From: Marsupella aquatica | Lineage: Eukaryota; Marchantiophyta | Direction of reading: 5' to 3' | Length of the DNA: 64,000 nt | Assembly: GCA_973895155.1 (NCBI GenBank) | Contig: OZ316894.1 | Coordinates: forward strand, 22,072,001-22,136,000 | Shown: positions 41,894-52,250 of the stretch, piece by piece | Layout of the letters: every line of letters begins with the position of its first letter | Numbering within the stretch: position 1 is the stretch's first letter | Translations under genes and position numbers: made by a program | Notes under the pieces: model-generated | Told to the model about the DNA's origin: nothing | What the model saw: only the letters and a program-made list of their open reading frames with translations | Database searches by the model: none

Positions 41894-44552
41894 CTAGATT
41901 CCTAGTTCTTTCTTAAGCTGAGCGAGCATGTCCTCAATCTCTGCAATTTCATTTTGAACTTGGGCTTTGTCTGCCTCCCCATCGCGTGGAACGGTAGGAC
42001 CCTCGGATTTGTTCTTGGCGTCTCTCGCACCAGACCATTTCTTGTCATTGCGGGCTTCATCACCCGGAGATTTTTGCTCTTTGGCCGTTGTCTCGTTGAT
42101 GTTCAGTTCCTTCTCCAAAAATTCGACAAACTCCTCCCCAATATCCTGTATCGACAGAACATAACATTATGAATAGGGTCATGATTATCAGATCCCTTTT
42201 CGTTTATTTCTTGTCTATCTGGAACTCGGTTTTTTTTCTGGGCTACACCAATCTCTGTGCCTTCGTCCTCACAAATCACAAAGAAGAAAAGATTGGCACA
42301 CTTCAGTGCTGTGCAGTATCAAAACATTTGCAGAAGTAAGATCGGTACAGACCGCTAGTTCTTCCCACAGACTCTTGGGCTTGGATGGCTTTTTCCGCCT
42401 ATCTCCTTGGAGATCTCGAAAGAAGTCCTCTGCATCAGTTCAAATCCAACCACTCCATAAGCATTGGATAACCTTCCAAATAAGCTCGCTTAAAATGAAA
42501 ACAAGGTAGCGAACTTCTGTATCAGGTGTGGTGAGCTACCAATAGATACCGATACGTCTTTGAAAAACTCGCCTGCAACACGAAAAGCAAACCAACAACC
42601 TTATCATGAGGTCCATTACTTCTCCTGTGGTGCACAAGTTTAGTCACCAGCTACTAAGAATAATCGAACGTCCGACACGTGCAAATCCACCGAATCGAGA
42701 TAACCAAATCATAATCTACAAAAACTCGAAGGCACCGACTACGAAGATCGAAGCTCAACGCTAAACACTTATACGCGGGAAGAAATTACCAATGTCATTA
42801 AAAAACTCCTTATCCTCTTGAAACTGTTGAGTCGACTTACTTTCTGACTCCGATCTAAAAGGATCCCCGGAGGGAGATCCTGAAAACCAAACCATAGTCT
42901 ACACATAATCAAAGGCACTCACTTTGAAGAAAGAATTTCAATTCTAACCTCTTGACAAATGTACCAAGCCATTAAACTCCTGATACTTCAACGAGTTTTG
43001 AGCTGAGTTTCTTTCTGACTCCCAGCTAAATGGATCCCAGGAGGAAGATCCTGAGAACCAGACCATAATCTATATATAATCATCAGCGCCAACTTTCAAC
43101 ATACATTTTCAACACTAAAACTCGGGAGCGAAGTAATAAGCCATTAGAACTCATTATGCTCCTGTGACTTTTAAGCTGACTTGTTTCCCAACCCCAAGAT
43201 GAAAGGATCCCAGGAGGGAGATCCTGAAAAGAAAACCACAATCTACCAATTACCAAAGGCACCAGCTTTGAAGAGAGAAGTTCAGCAGTCAAAAGTCGAA
43301 CTCAGTGAAGGAAATTACCGAAACCATAAAACTCCTCCTCCTCCTCCTTCCGCGCTGACCGTTTTTCTGACTCCCAGCTAAAAGGGTCCCAGGAAGAAGA
43401 GCCTCGCTTGCTGGCATCATACTTTGCCCGACCATTCTCATCCGACAGGGTTTGATAAGCGCTCTTCACTCGAAGGAACTGCTCCTGCGCATCTGGCTGT
43501 GCAATAATTATTGCAACAGTAGATTAGATAAATTCAAATCGTCAGCACAGATTGAGACTTGAGACAACTGCGTTAAGTAAGATTATAGGAAATCTTGGAA
43601 AAATCTCAATCTGATTAAAGACCTCTTTATTCCTCCATTAAATATTAGCAACGAAATTTCTTTAGTAGTCTCCTCCGCAAGAAGGTTATCTCAGTTAGTG
43701 TTGATTTTAAGGCTCTTCACAGCCTTAAAATTCCCATCCTCTCTCTCCATAGGCATTGTTTGAAGTAAAATCAAGTCCAATTTCTGCATGCCTTCTTAAC
43801 TGTGGCCATGATGAAACGTTCAACACTGAGTCTCGCTATAACTCACAATACCAAACCACATCTCACTGTCTCATCGCAACAGAGTTCGGTCCAGAAACAC
43901 GACCACGCAAAAAAGAGAATTGTACCGCTTTGTTGACATCTGGATGAAGCTTGAGTGCGAGTTTTCTGTAAGCCTGTTTAATTTCCTTGTCGGTAGCTGT
44001 GGTTGGCACACCAAGTACTTCATATGCATCAAGAGCGGCATACAGTGTAAAGCTCCGGCAACCTTTTCGCCTCCTACCTTCTACTGTCTGCCTCCCAATT
44101 ATAAGCTCAAGCACCTGCTCACGCGTAGCCACACTCAACGGATTTTTTTTCAGAGACCCTCCTCTAATTCTCGAGCTCAAAGCCCCATCCCTCCTGTCAA
44201 ACCCTAAATGTTGGGCCCTCAATTTCCCTTTCCCATACTCTTCACCGTGACAACACAAATTGCAAATCCTGGAACTGGAACGATCTTTTAAGTAATAGTC
44301 TTCCCAGACCGAACGGACGTCTCTCCTCCTCCTCCGCCTCTGCTCGCAATCCCAGAATCCCTCATAAATGGACCACCCAGAGACAATCCGGATCCGTCTC
44401 GACCCACCCCCGAGATTCCAACGTCTCCTGCCTTCGCAATTCCGGCTGGACACTTCGCCCCTGCCAACTATGCTCGTAGAGCAGCCCACCTCACACTCAG
44501 CCAGAGTAGAACCACGTCTGCCATAAACGCTGAAGGGAACGGCTGCCATTAG
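41894..44552 (-). CDS. Plastid-type DnaJ (J-domain) protein, spliced
   Basis: Exons in transcript order: 44552-43926, 43496-43319, 42879-42790, 42572-42556 (17-nt microexon), 42427-42353, 42145-41894, all GT-AG and in frame; about 412 residues. The first exon gives a basic N-terminus (start chosen at [14 protein letters not shown], transit-peptide-like) and most of the J-domain: [20 protein letters not shown], then HPDVNKA, with the HPD motif that stimulates Hsp70 ATPase. Exon 2 completes it ([20 protein letters not shown]). Later exons give [19 protein letters not shown] and [15 protein letters not shown], a C-terminal signature of a plant DnaJ group predicted to be plastidic, then a coiled coil ([16 protein letters not shown]). 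No G/F region or zinc fingers, so a type III J-protein. Two further copies of the middle exon (43223-down and 43050-42965) look unusable. An in-frame ATG further upstream (44717) is less likely. Confidence 0.87.
42782..43410 (-). repeat. Exon-plus-intron tandem array inside the DnaJ gene
   Basis: Four copies of a unit of about 170-180 bp. The landmark GGATCC(C/T)... region lies at about 43388, 43208, 43033 and 42863. Each copy holds an exon-like part encoding S-(P/S)[10 protein letters not shown] and an intron part with TGCCTTTG and TAGAT(T)ATG before a pyrimidine-rich CAG. Copy A is the end of exon 2. Copy D is a 90-nt exon, in frame on both sides. Copy C (86 nt) would shift the frame. Copy B has an in-frame TAA and its donor GT is lost. 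The duplication therefore turned part of one exon plus its intron into extra exons, of which only one appears usable. Confidence 0.88.
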
Positions 44553-45005
44553 AGTGATGTCCTTCCGATCATCTGAAAACCCAGGCGCTACTTCCACCGA
44601 AATCTCTTCCCTCTCCAGCTCACTGCTCAAAATCCTGAGATTGAGAGAGAATCGCAGAGACCATTGCAGCAAGCCAAAGGAGAGGAGAGCCTCAGCACCA
44701 TTTTCCTCTGCTCCCAATTCCGCAGAGTATCAAATTAGAGCTCAACAGCAGCATCAGGGTGTGCAGTGAAGATTGCTGCATTCGTCGGAGTCTTCTCCTC
44801 TACTGGGCACACTCTCGTTCTCTCTCTGCATTGCATGAATCGAGTGAGCCCATCCTATCTTCTTCGGTTCACTCTCACCTTCCATTGGAAAACTCTCTCT
44901 CAGCAGCTGGGAGAGAAGGAGTTCAGCCCAGGGCTCCAGGTGTCCTGCCCACACTCCTCAGAAGGTGCACCACCTCTTTTGCCAAAGAGGTGCTGATAAT
45001 CTTTA
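44553..45005. other. DnaJ upstream region
   Basis: Promoter and 5' UTR of the minus-strand DnaJ gene, rich in CT/AG tracts. Open frames on both strands at 44754-45010 show no domain. Confidence 0.4.
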
Positions 45006-45260
45006 TCTGAGATTTATCAAAACCCACTCCCTATGCCCTACCCTATTCACAGACACATAAATATGAGCATTTACATTACCACAAAACTTTTCTGAAATTT
45101 ATCAAGACCCACTCCCTATGCCCGTCCCTCCTCACAGACACATAAATATGAACATTTACATTACCACAAAAAATTTATGAGATTTATCAAAACCAGTGCC
45201 CTATGCCCCTTCCCTACTCACAGACACATAGATATGAACATTTACATTAGCACAAAAATT
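45006..45260 (+). repeat. Tandem repeat, exactly 85-bp unit, 3 copies
   Basis: The unit starts T(C/A)TGA(G/A)ATTTATCAA and includes CACAGACACATAAATATGA and CATTTACATTA. Copies begin at 45006, 45091 and 45176. Divergence is low and there are almost no length changes. Confidence 0.92.
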
Positions 45261-46381
45261 ACTACCTATGGCGCTCCATTGATTACCCTCTTCCTCAAAC
45301 ACAAGGCCATGGTGCTGTATTCTAATAGTGGGCAATGAGGTGTTGTATTCAAATTTCAACAATTTGTATTCATTTTTTGTACTTCTAGGGAGTTGTGCTT
45401 AAAATGTTGCCTTTGTGTTTGAAAATTGTTGGTGTGATATGATTCATGAATTTTGTCCCGTTTGTACTCAATGTATCATAGTTTAGGGCCCAGTGTTTGG
45501 ACATAGTGTTCAATAGACATTGTGTTTGAGTTCGATCGTCTGTTTTGTCATAGGACCCAAAATTTTCCATTTTTAAATACAACCTGTTGATGCTCTGTTT
45601 GGGGAAGACGGTAGGCATTGAATCTGTAGATTTGCATTGCAAATAGTGGAGGAAAATAATTGCCACTGTTTCTAGTGTAATTATTCCTTAACTGTTCATT
45701 AAGCAAAGTAAGTACAGGTAACTTGAAACAATCCAACTGCCAACATCAAATGGTCATCCATGACCTCTACCTTGATCATAGCACCCTTCCCAAACCTGAC
45801 CATTGGGTTGGGTCTCTTACTTTGCACCTAACCCCCTCCGGCTGGCTGCCCTGATATCCCATCCCCCTTGGTCGCGGGTGGGCAAGGTTGAGGTTAATTT
45901 GAGGAAGTTGATGGTAGTTTGACTATGAAAACTGGTAGGATGCTGACAATTGGATATTTCCAAGCTAGGTAGAACTTGCTTAACAGCACCTGAACAAGAT
46001 GAAAAACTACTATCTAAACTAAAAAAGTAGCAAAGTAATTTCTTCTACAAAATAGAGTGAAAATGGACTAAATGTTGGTTAGGTGCACATCTGCTTCTAC
46101 TAGTGACTTTTAGTGCAACTAGTTCTGGAAAGAAACCCATTTTTACTTTCCCACTTCCCAAACTAGTCAAAATTATTAACTTGCCCCCCAAAACTAGTTC
46201 CCTCAAATCTCCCCCCCACCCCCCCCCCCCAACACACACACACACACACAGTTTGCATGTGGGCTGATTTGACAAGAGTGTTAAGGATTTACTCTTAGGT
46301 CTAGAGTTACAACTTTAGCTGAAGTTAGGCTAACCTTAGTTGCAGGTTTGGTTAGTAGTCATTTTGCACACTACACTATAT
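45261..46381. other. Intergenic; C-rich and CA microsatellite
   Basis: No gene recognised. At 46210-46250 two C runs (7 and 12) are followed by a (CA) microsatellite of about ten units, near an apparent spurious minus-strand frame. Confidence 0.45.
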
Positions 46382-46604
46382 CCCCAAAGAGTGTTTATTT
46401 GGACAACAGAAACTCAGGCTCATTGTTATGGGGTGTGAGAACTTGTATTAGGGACACTCAATACGGCTGACTGAACTAGAGTGCTAGTGAAGCCCCCAAA
46501 GAGTGTTTATTTGGACAACAGAAACTCAGGCTCATTGTTATGGGGTGTGAGAACTTGTATTAGGGACACTCAATACGGTTGACTGAACTAGAGTGCTAGT
46601 GAAG
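46382..46604 (+). repeat. Near-identical tandem duplication, 112-bp unit
   Basis: Copies at 46382-46493 and 46494-46604, from CCCCAAAGAGTGTTTATT to GAGTGCTAGTGAAGC. They appear to differ at a single internal position (GGCTGA against GGTTGA), so this duplication is very recent. Confidence 0.95.
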
Positions 46605-47662
46605 CTTTTGTGTGTTCTCGTGAACATAGACTCAATTGAAGTGAATCACATATCTCTCTGTGTCAATTCCTTGTTTGTTGGATGATCATGGGCTTGCCGT
46701 TCGAGTTGCCGTTGTGAATGTTATCTTGTTCAAAACATAGTAGACTCAACATAGATTACACATAATTAGTTTTGGGACATGTGGAGGCTCATAATTTGTG
46801 AGGCTAGCAGATATATGACTGCCCTTCAACCATAAAAGTGGGGAAAATGAAGGCAACCAAAATGGGATAGTTTTTGCTCATAGACAACATCCTAGTTGTG
46901 GTAAGTGTTGGATGGGGGAATTAACCTGCCCCAAGGTGAAGATACTGTTGCAGGGGGTTAGCTTCCATGTGTCCGCAAAGCAATCTTGTGCCATGTCAGG
47001 CTAACATAGTTGAGTTACTCGAGTGGGTTAAACAATCTCCACCAGTTAGGGGGCTACGACACTAATAAATGGTTTGAAGAAATTGAAGCCCCAATGGACA
47101 TCCACATTTGCCAAACCTCTCATATAGACTTCTACAACCTGGAGGACTCCAGCAAAACCCTCTTTTCTGCTGATTCTTATGGCACACATTCCGCGGAAAT
47201 GTGACAAGAAACCAAGAGAGCCATCTTTGGAAATCAGTAATTCTCTCAATTCTCAATGATTTTGACTGTAATAGGTTCATTGGAAAGATTTTTCCAAACA
47301 GCTTCTAACAACACAAAAGAACAGCCTCTTCCATTGGGTGTGAGATATTGAACGTCTAAGTAAGCTTCTGAAGAAATTCGTGAAGTGTGAAGAGTGACTC
47401 CCTACATACAAGATTATGGCAGATAATCTACAACGAACATACGAAGCTACAGTTCCCACTCTACTATAAGAGAAGAGATATCGAAAAAAATTGTCTGAGC
47501 AGCTCATGATTTGAGACGAGAGTACGATGCTGGGTACGTTTTCATTCACCAGGCCCAAATTGTCGAACAGTCTTCAGTGTTCCGAATTTCGAAGACCAAT
47601 TTGATGATCCGAGCTCCTGCCTATCTTGCAGAATTCATTGTACTAAATATCATTGTGATCAT
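46605..47662. other. Intergenic, no gene recognised
   Basis: Open frames on both strands at 47010-47280 and 47277-47558 lack domains. Nothing else is recognised. Confidence 0.35.
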
Positions 47663-47734
47663 ATTCAGTGAGTGAAGAACGTCTAGATGGAGTCGAAAAT
47701 CAGGCCTGATCTAGACGTTCTTCACTCACTGAAT
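47663..47734. repeat. Perfect 26-bp inverted repeat (hairpin)
   Basis: Left arm 47663-47688 (ATTCAGTGAGTGAAGAACGT, then CTAGAT) is the exact reverse complement of 47709-47734, with a 20-nt spacer. A transcript from either strand would fold into a 72-nt hairpin with no mismatch. It could be a small foldback element, a local inverted duplication, or a young inverted-repeat small-RNA locus. Nothing in the flanks decides between these. Confidence 0.92.
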
Positions 47735-48520
47735 TCTATCTGAACATATACTGCAGAGGGAGGAATTTTCGCAAAGGAGGTGTGAGTTGTACCGACTTTA
47801 CGATTCCGCCGATTCTGGTCATTCACGTGGTATCAAAAATTGAACAGAGTAGCCCAAGGGCACAAGAAAATGAATTATACAGTTTTCGGCCCAGTCAATC
47901 CTTGATGAAAGATCTAGATTTCCCAATAGTACTTAAAAGAGGCCTGTAGATCCAAGATAGACATAGAAGCTGCCAGAAATTCATCTTCACATATAATACC
48001 ATGGATCTCTTCTGAATCTCTGCCGGTTATGAGAAATCTCCACAAGACACTGGAACACAATCAACGGAACTCTCGAAGCACTAAACCGAAACAGTATAAA
48101 ATCAAGTTAGAGAGAAAGATTCAAATGAAATTTTCAAATCAGGAATGGATTTTTTCGTATGCGATTAAATACAAGTGGAAAGGCTCATCGAGCCAACGGA
48201 AGAATAAGCCCGAGACAATCTTCACAGACGGGTGCAAACTGTAGTTAGTGTATTTAACATGAAGAGTACAATCCTCGCTCCAGAGGGGAACGACCACTGC
48301 CATTCTTAAAAGCACTGTAAATTATAGCTCTAGTCCAGCAAGCTCGTGATTCAAAATTGTAAGAGTTTCTTTTCACGGTTGTAGGATATTGCTTTCTGGC
48401 CGGCCCATCTCATACAGTGCCCAAGTTCCTCAGCATCACCGCACTGGGTAAGGGGGGTAGATTGAAAGCCTCAAAACTAGTGAGGAAATTGACGAGGAAA
48501 ATAAGTTACATTTGCCAATC
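47735..48520. other. 3' flank of the CYP74 gene
   Basis: No gene recognised; the right part should contain the 3' UTR of the minus-strand CYP74 gene. Confidence 0.35.
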
Positions 48521-50185
48521 TCATTTGTTAATCGGTTTCAGATTAGTCAAGAAGGTACTAGTGGAATCAACCTGGAGTGTGTCATACTGTAAGTAAATTG
48601 ATGCTACAAAGAGTTGAGATACCAAGAGGACGAAGTTCTTGCCAGCGCAGTGCTTATTATGCACGGATGTCTCCTCAGTTTGGGGCCCATTCGACCACAG
48701 CACGTACTTGAGAAGGGCTTCCCCTTCCTCACCAAGAAATCTCTTGGGATCATAACTTTGCGCATCCTTGAATACCTTTGGATCTCGAGTCGCCACTGGC
48801 ATGTATCCATGTATAGTCTCTCCCTTCTTAATCTGGAAAGCTGCATCATGGGACTGGATCACGAGGTCCTCCTTCGCCTTGGCATACTGGAATGGCACTG
48901 GTGGATCAATCCGCAACACCTCGTAGACTGCCGACACAACCAGCGGCATATCATCCAGAGCCTTGGGACTGAGCTGTCCTCCATTGTCGGCTACGGCCTT
49001 CCTGACCTCGGCAGCTAGCTCCTGCTGGAACTCTGTACTGGTTGCTCCTAAGCGTTTCACTATTTCAGGGAAAAGGATGTTGACGCCACCCCACGTGTTG
49101 AAGCAAGTAATGAAAAGGAGGTTGTGCAGTGCCTCCTCACGGTCCAACCCAATTTGCTTTTCTGCAAAGTCAAGGAGCTCAGTTCCATACTGTCTGAAGT
49201 AATTCAACAGCTTGTTGTACGATCCTTTGGAGATGAATGCTGGAATCCGGAACGTATGGAAGACCAGCTCGATAATCGGAGCTAGAAACCATGGAAGAGG
49301 GACAGGAGTGATGGGGGCAATCTGAGACAGCAACCATAGAACAGTCGAGTTGGATGCCCCTGTCCCGAGGCCATTGGGGACTTGCGCATACGGGTCCTGC
49401 TTTGTGAAAGCCTTCAAAACCATTTTGAACGTGCCTGTCTGGATATCAGTGGCGAAATTCACTTTACCGTCTTTCTTCAATGTGGCCTCCAAGCTCGAGA
49501 AGATATCCGTCACAGCTGCAGTCATCTCCGGGATCATTCGAGGCGCAGCGGATTTGACGATCTCGAACGCGAAATTCTTCAACAGTGTGTGCTTCGGTTC
49601 GGATGGGTCCAAGTATGACAACACTCTGTATCCACCGGTGAGAGACAAGCTGGGCACGTAAGTCCCAACGAAGACGTCCTTCTTCTCGACTTTACTCACG
49701 TCAAAGAGGATTGGGTAGCTCTGCTCATCGATGACGACGACCACTCGAGGGTCTGGGAAGAATGGAGGCCCGGGGGGCACATTCGTCCGGTACACAGTGC
49801 TCTTGTACTTGTCCCTGCGAGCCTCGTAGAACAGAGGAAGTTTCTGGAACCACATGAAATCGAGCCGGTCCTTGATGGCACCAAAGAAGGGAATCCCATA
49901 TGAGCCCGGAATTTCTTTCAAGGGAACGTCATCAGAGACGGAAGTGGAGGTGGGCGCATCGGACACAGAGATGGATTTGATCGTTGTGTCGCGCTGATGG
50001 CTGCTGCCACTGCTCAAAGTTCCTCTTCTTGACATGTTTTTCAATGGAATTGCTGTTGACAATAATGTAGAAGCACTGCTGCTGCTCAAGTTTCTGCTCC
50101 TAACATCAGCCGAACGGAATGTGCAGGCTTCTGCCCCCAATGGCCATTTTATTGATGATCCGATTGCGATTACCTGCGACACCAT
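48521..50185 (-). CDS. CYP74 cytochrome P450, allene oxide synthase-like
   Basis: An intronless frame of 554 residues. The first 80-90 residues are Ser/Thr-rich and poor in acids, suggesting a plastid transit peptide; an internal Met (MSRRGTLSSG) is an alternative start. The catalytic part is CYP74: EIPGSYGIPFFGAIKDRLDF, LTGGYRVLSYLDPSEPKH, the unusual I-helix FNTWGGVNILFPE (no acid-Thr oxygen-activation pair, as in CYP74), EVLRIDPPVPFQYAKAKEDL (ExxR helix), and the heme loop WSNGPQTEETSVHNKHCAGK with heme-ligating Cys at about residue 513, including the CYP74-specific insertion before the Cys. CYP74 enzymes rearrange fatty-acid hydroperoxides without O2 or NADPH. The sequence is closest to allene oxide synthase, which makes the precursor of OPDA and jasmonate-type signals; hydroperoxide lyase or a mixed activity cannot be ruled out from sequence. 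Confidence 0.93.
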   Translation of the reverse strand: MVSQVIAIGSSIKWPLGAEACTFRSADVRSRNLSSSSASTLLSTAIPLKNMSRRGTLSSGSSHQRDTTIKSISVSDAPTSTSVSDDVPLKEIPGSYGIPFFGAIKDRLDFMWFQKLPLFYEARRDKYKSTVYRTNVPPGPPFFPDPRVVVVIDEQSYPILFDVSKVEKKDVFVGTYVPSLSLTGGYRVLSYLDPSEPKHTLLKNFAFEIVKSAAPRMIPEMTAAVTDIFSSLEATLKKDGKVNFATDIQTGTFKMVLKAFTKQDPYAQVPNGLGTGASNSTVLWLLSQIAPITPVPLPWFLAPIIELVFHTFRIPAFISKGSYNKLLNYFRQYGTELLDFAEKQIGLDREEALHNLLFITCFNTWGGVNILFPEIVKRLGATSTEFQQELAAEVRKAVADNGGQLSPKALDDMPLVVSAVYEVLRIDPPVPFQYAKAKEDLVIQSHDAAFQIKKGETIHGYMPVATRDPKVFKDAQSYDPKRFLGEEGEALLKYVLWSNGPQTEETSVHNKHCAGKNFVLLVSQLFVASIYLQYDTLQVDSTSTFLTNLKPINK

Positions 50186-51917
50186 CTCTCCTCCACCTTC
50201 CTACCCACGCCACCTTCTCTCTTCTTCTCCTCTTCTCTTTTCTTCTTCTCTTTGGAGTACCAGAACGGATCTCAGAGCCTGCCTCAATTAATAGCTACAG
50301 ATAAAAAAACCAAGTGGCAATGGTCACATAGGTGAACGGACTTTCGACCACAAATTAGAAAGGTCAAACTCGTGAGACTGAGCAGCTCGTGATTCCCAAC
50401 GCTACTGCCCTGGTCTTCAGAGGAAAATAAAACGTGCTGCGCAAACGCTATGAAACCACAACAGGCGGTCCGTCATCTTGCTGACTGAGACCAGCTGACA
50501 TCGCATTGCATCGCCTCGTACCAATCATTCGAAAGCCGGGAATCGGGATGATAGATAGAATTATACAATCAATCCCTCTGAAGGCCGATGAACAACCTCA
50601 TCAGAACTCAGAAGGAAGGACTCCTGACGAGTGGGCAGATTACCGTGCACCCACTCCTTGACTCCTTCTAAGATTCGGCAAAAGGTTCTTTTCTGTGCGA
50701 GAAACCGATCACAATTGGAAGCATCTCATATGTAAAACTGGGTTTCTGACGAAGTCATTAGTGACTGAAGCACATGTAGAATTGTACATTGTGACCGAGT
50801 GTAAATGGGAGGGCGGGCATCACCTAAGAGTGAGACATAGCCATTTTTTTGTGGGAGAAAATTCGCCCATCACTTACCTTAAAACAGGCAGGCGAATAGC
50901 TAAAAATGTGCCCTTCGCCACCATAGAATCCACTGTACACAAGTTCTACATTACCAGAGTGCAAGGGTTTTTTTTCTGTTGGGGAGAGCGATCAAACACG
51001 AGGAAAACCTGGGTTTCTCTTAAAAGCCATGAGTCACTTATTGACATGTAGAACTCTAGATTAAGACTGTTCAATCACTTTACTACTTTTGGTCCGAGGA
51101 TGAAAGACACCTCATGTGAATCTTTGCTTGCCTGGCCCAAAATTTTTAACTTATTCTTCTTGATTTAAATTCTGTTGCACGAGCTGAATTTCAGGGATTT
51201 TACTGTTCTTGTTCCCTTGCAAAACTCAGTTTGTATGTAAGTTAAGGTTCTGGTTGGAGGAATGTGGCCTAATGTGGAGGGTAACCCATCCCCAAGAGGG
51301 AATAATGGGATGTCATCCCCAAGGGTGATGAGCATGACAGAGTTACAATGCATTGTCCCCAAATTGGGATGAGTTATCAAATGTAAGCCCCAAGTGAATT
51401 ATTGAAACAAGAGGGCATCTAAGGTAGGAGTTAACAAGATAAAACCCTCCCATAGGTTAAATATTGTGTGAACTCCCGGACAAGTTATGGGAGGCAATCT
51501 TCAACTACCATGAATAAAATCTGCGGGCTCAACACTTGACTGATAAGTTTTCTGCAATTTTGGCACAAATCCGGAAATTCGGGACCCCAGAACTCCGGAA
51601 TACCATAACTGAAGGCACATGGGCTATGTGCCTGACGTGATGATAGCTGTTGCATTTTAAAGTGGCGGCTGATCGAGAATGGAGGAAAAATAATATATGC
51701 TATGAGATGGATGTGAGACGTAACTCCGCCTTATGGAACAGGTCAATACTATCTCCTCCCATTGCTGAAATTCCCTGGTCCCATAACCAAAGTTACAAGA
51801 TAGACTACAAATCTATAAGTTTCAACAACTACCCCACTTTGAGATGCCTTATTGGTTCACTTGTATAGTTAAACACTTTGCCACTTGCACCTTACCTATG
51901 CTTTAACAATGAACAGT
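50186..51917. other. CYP74 upstream region and intergenic
   Basis: A CT-rich tract at 50200-50260 probably belongs to the CYP74 5' UTR or promoter. The remainder has no recognised gene; the 50695-51051 frame has no domain. Confidence 0.4.
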
Positions 51918-52250
51918 AAATGAATATTCAATCTAGCAACCAGTCTAAATGGACACTTACTTAGCAATGAACCTTAAAAGGAATATTTTACCAGGCAATT
52001 GAGTGTCCAGTAAACTACTTGAGCAAATAACCCATTCCATGGAACTCCACTCAACCTTTCATTCACACGTTTGCTTAATGATATTGACGGCAAATGAATA
52101 TTCAATCTAGCAACGATGTCTCAATGGACACTTTACTTAGCAATGAACCTTAAAACGAATATTTTACCTGGCAATGGAGTGTCCAATAATAATCTAATTG
52201 ACCAAAATAACCCATGCCATGGAACTCCACTCAACCTTTCATTCCCACTT
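51918..52250 (+). repeat. Tandem duplication, 174-bp unit, 2 copies
   Basis: The unit runs from AAATGAATATTCAATCTAGC through TTAGCAATGAACCTTAAAA to CCATGGAACTCCACTCAACC. Copies are at about 51918-52078 and 52092-52250, with several small indels. Confidence 0.9.

Noticed and set aside
43140-43223. Copy B of the DnaJ exon as a coding exon
   Set aside because: It contains an in-frame TAA and the position of the donor GT is changed, so it cannot be a normal coding exon.
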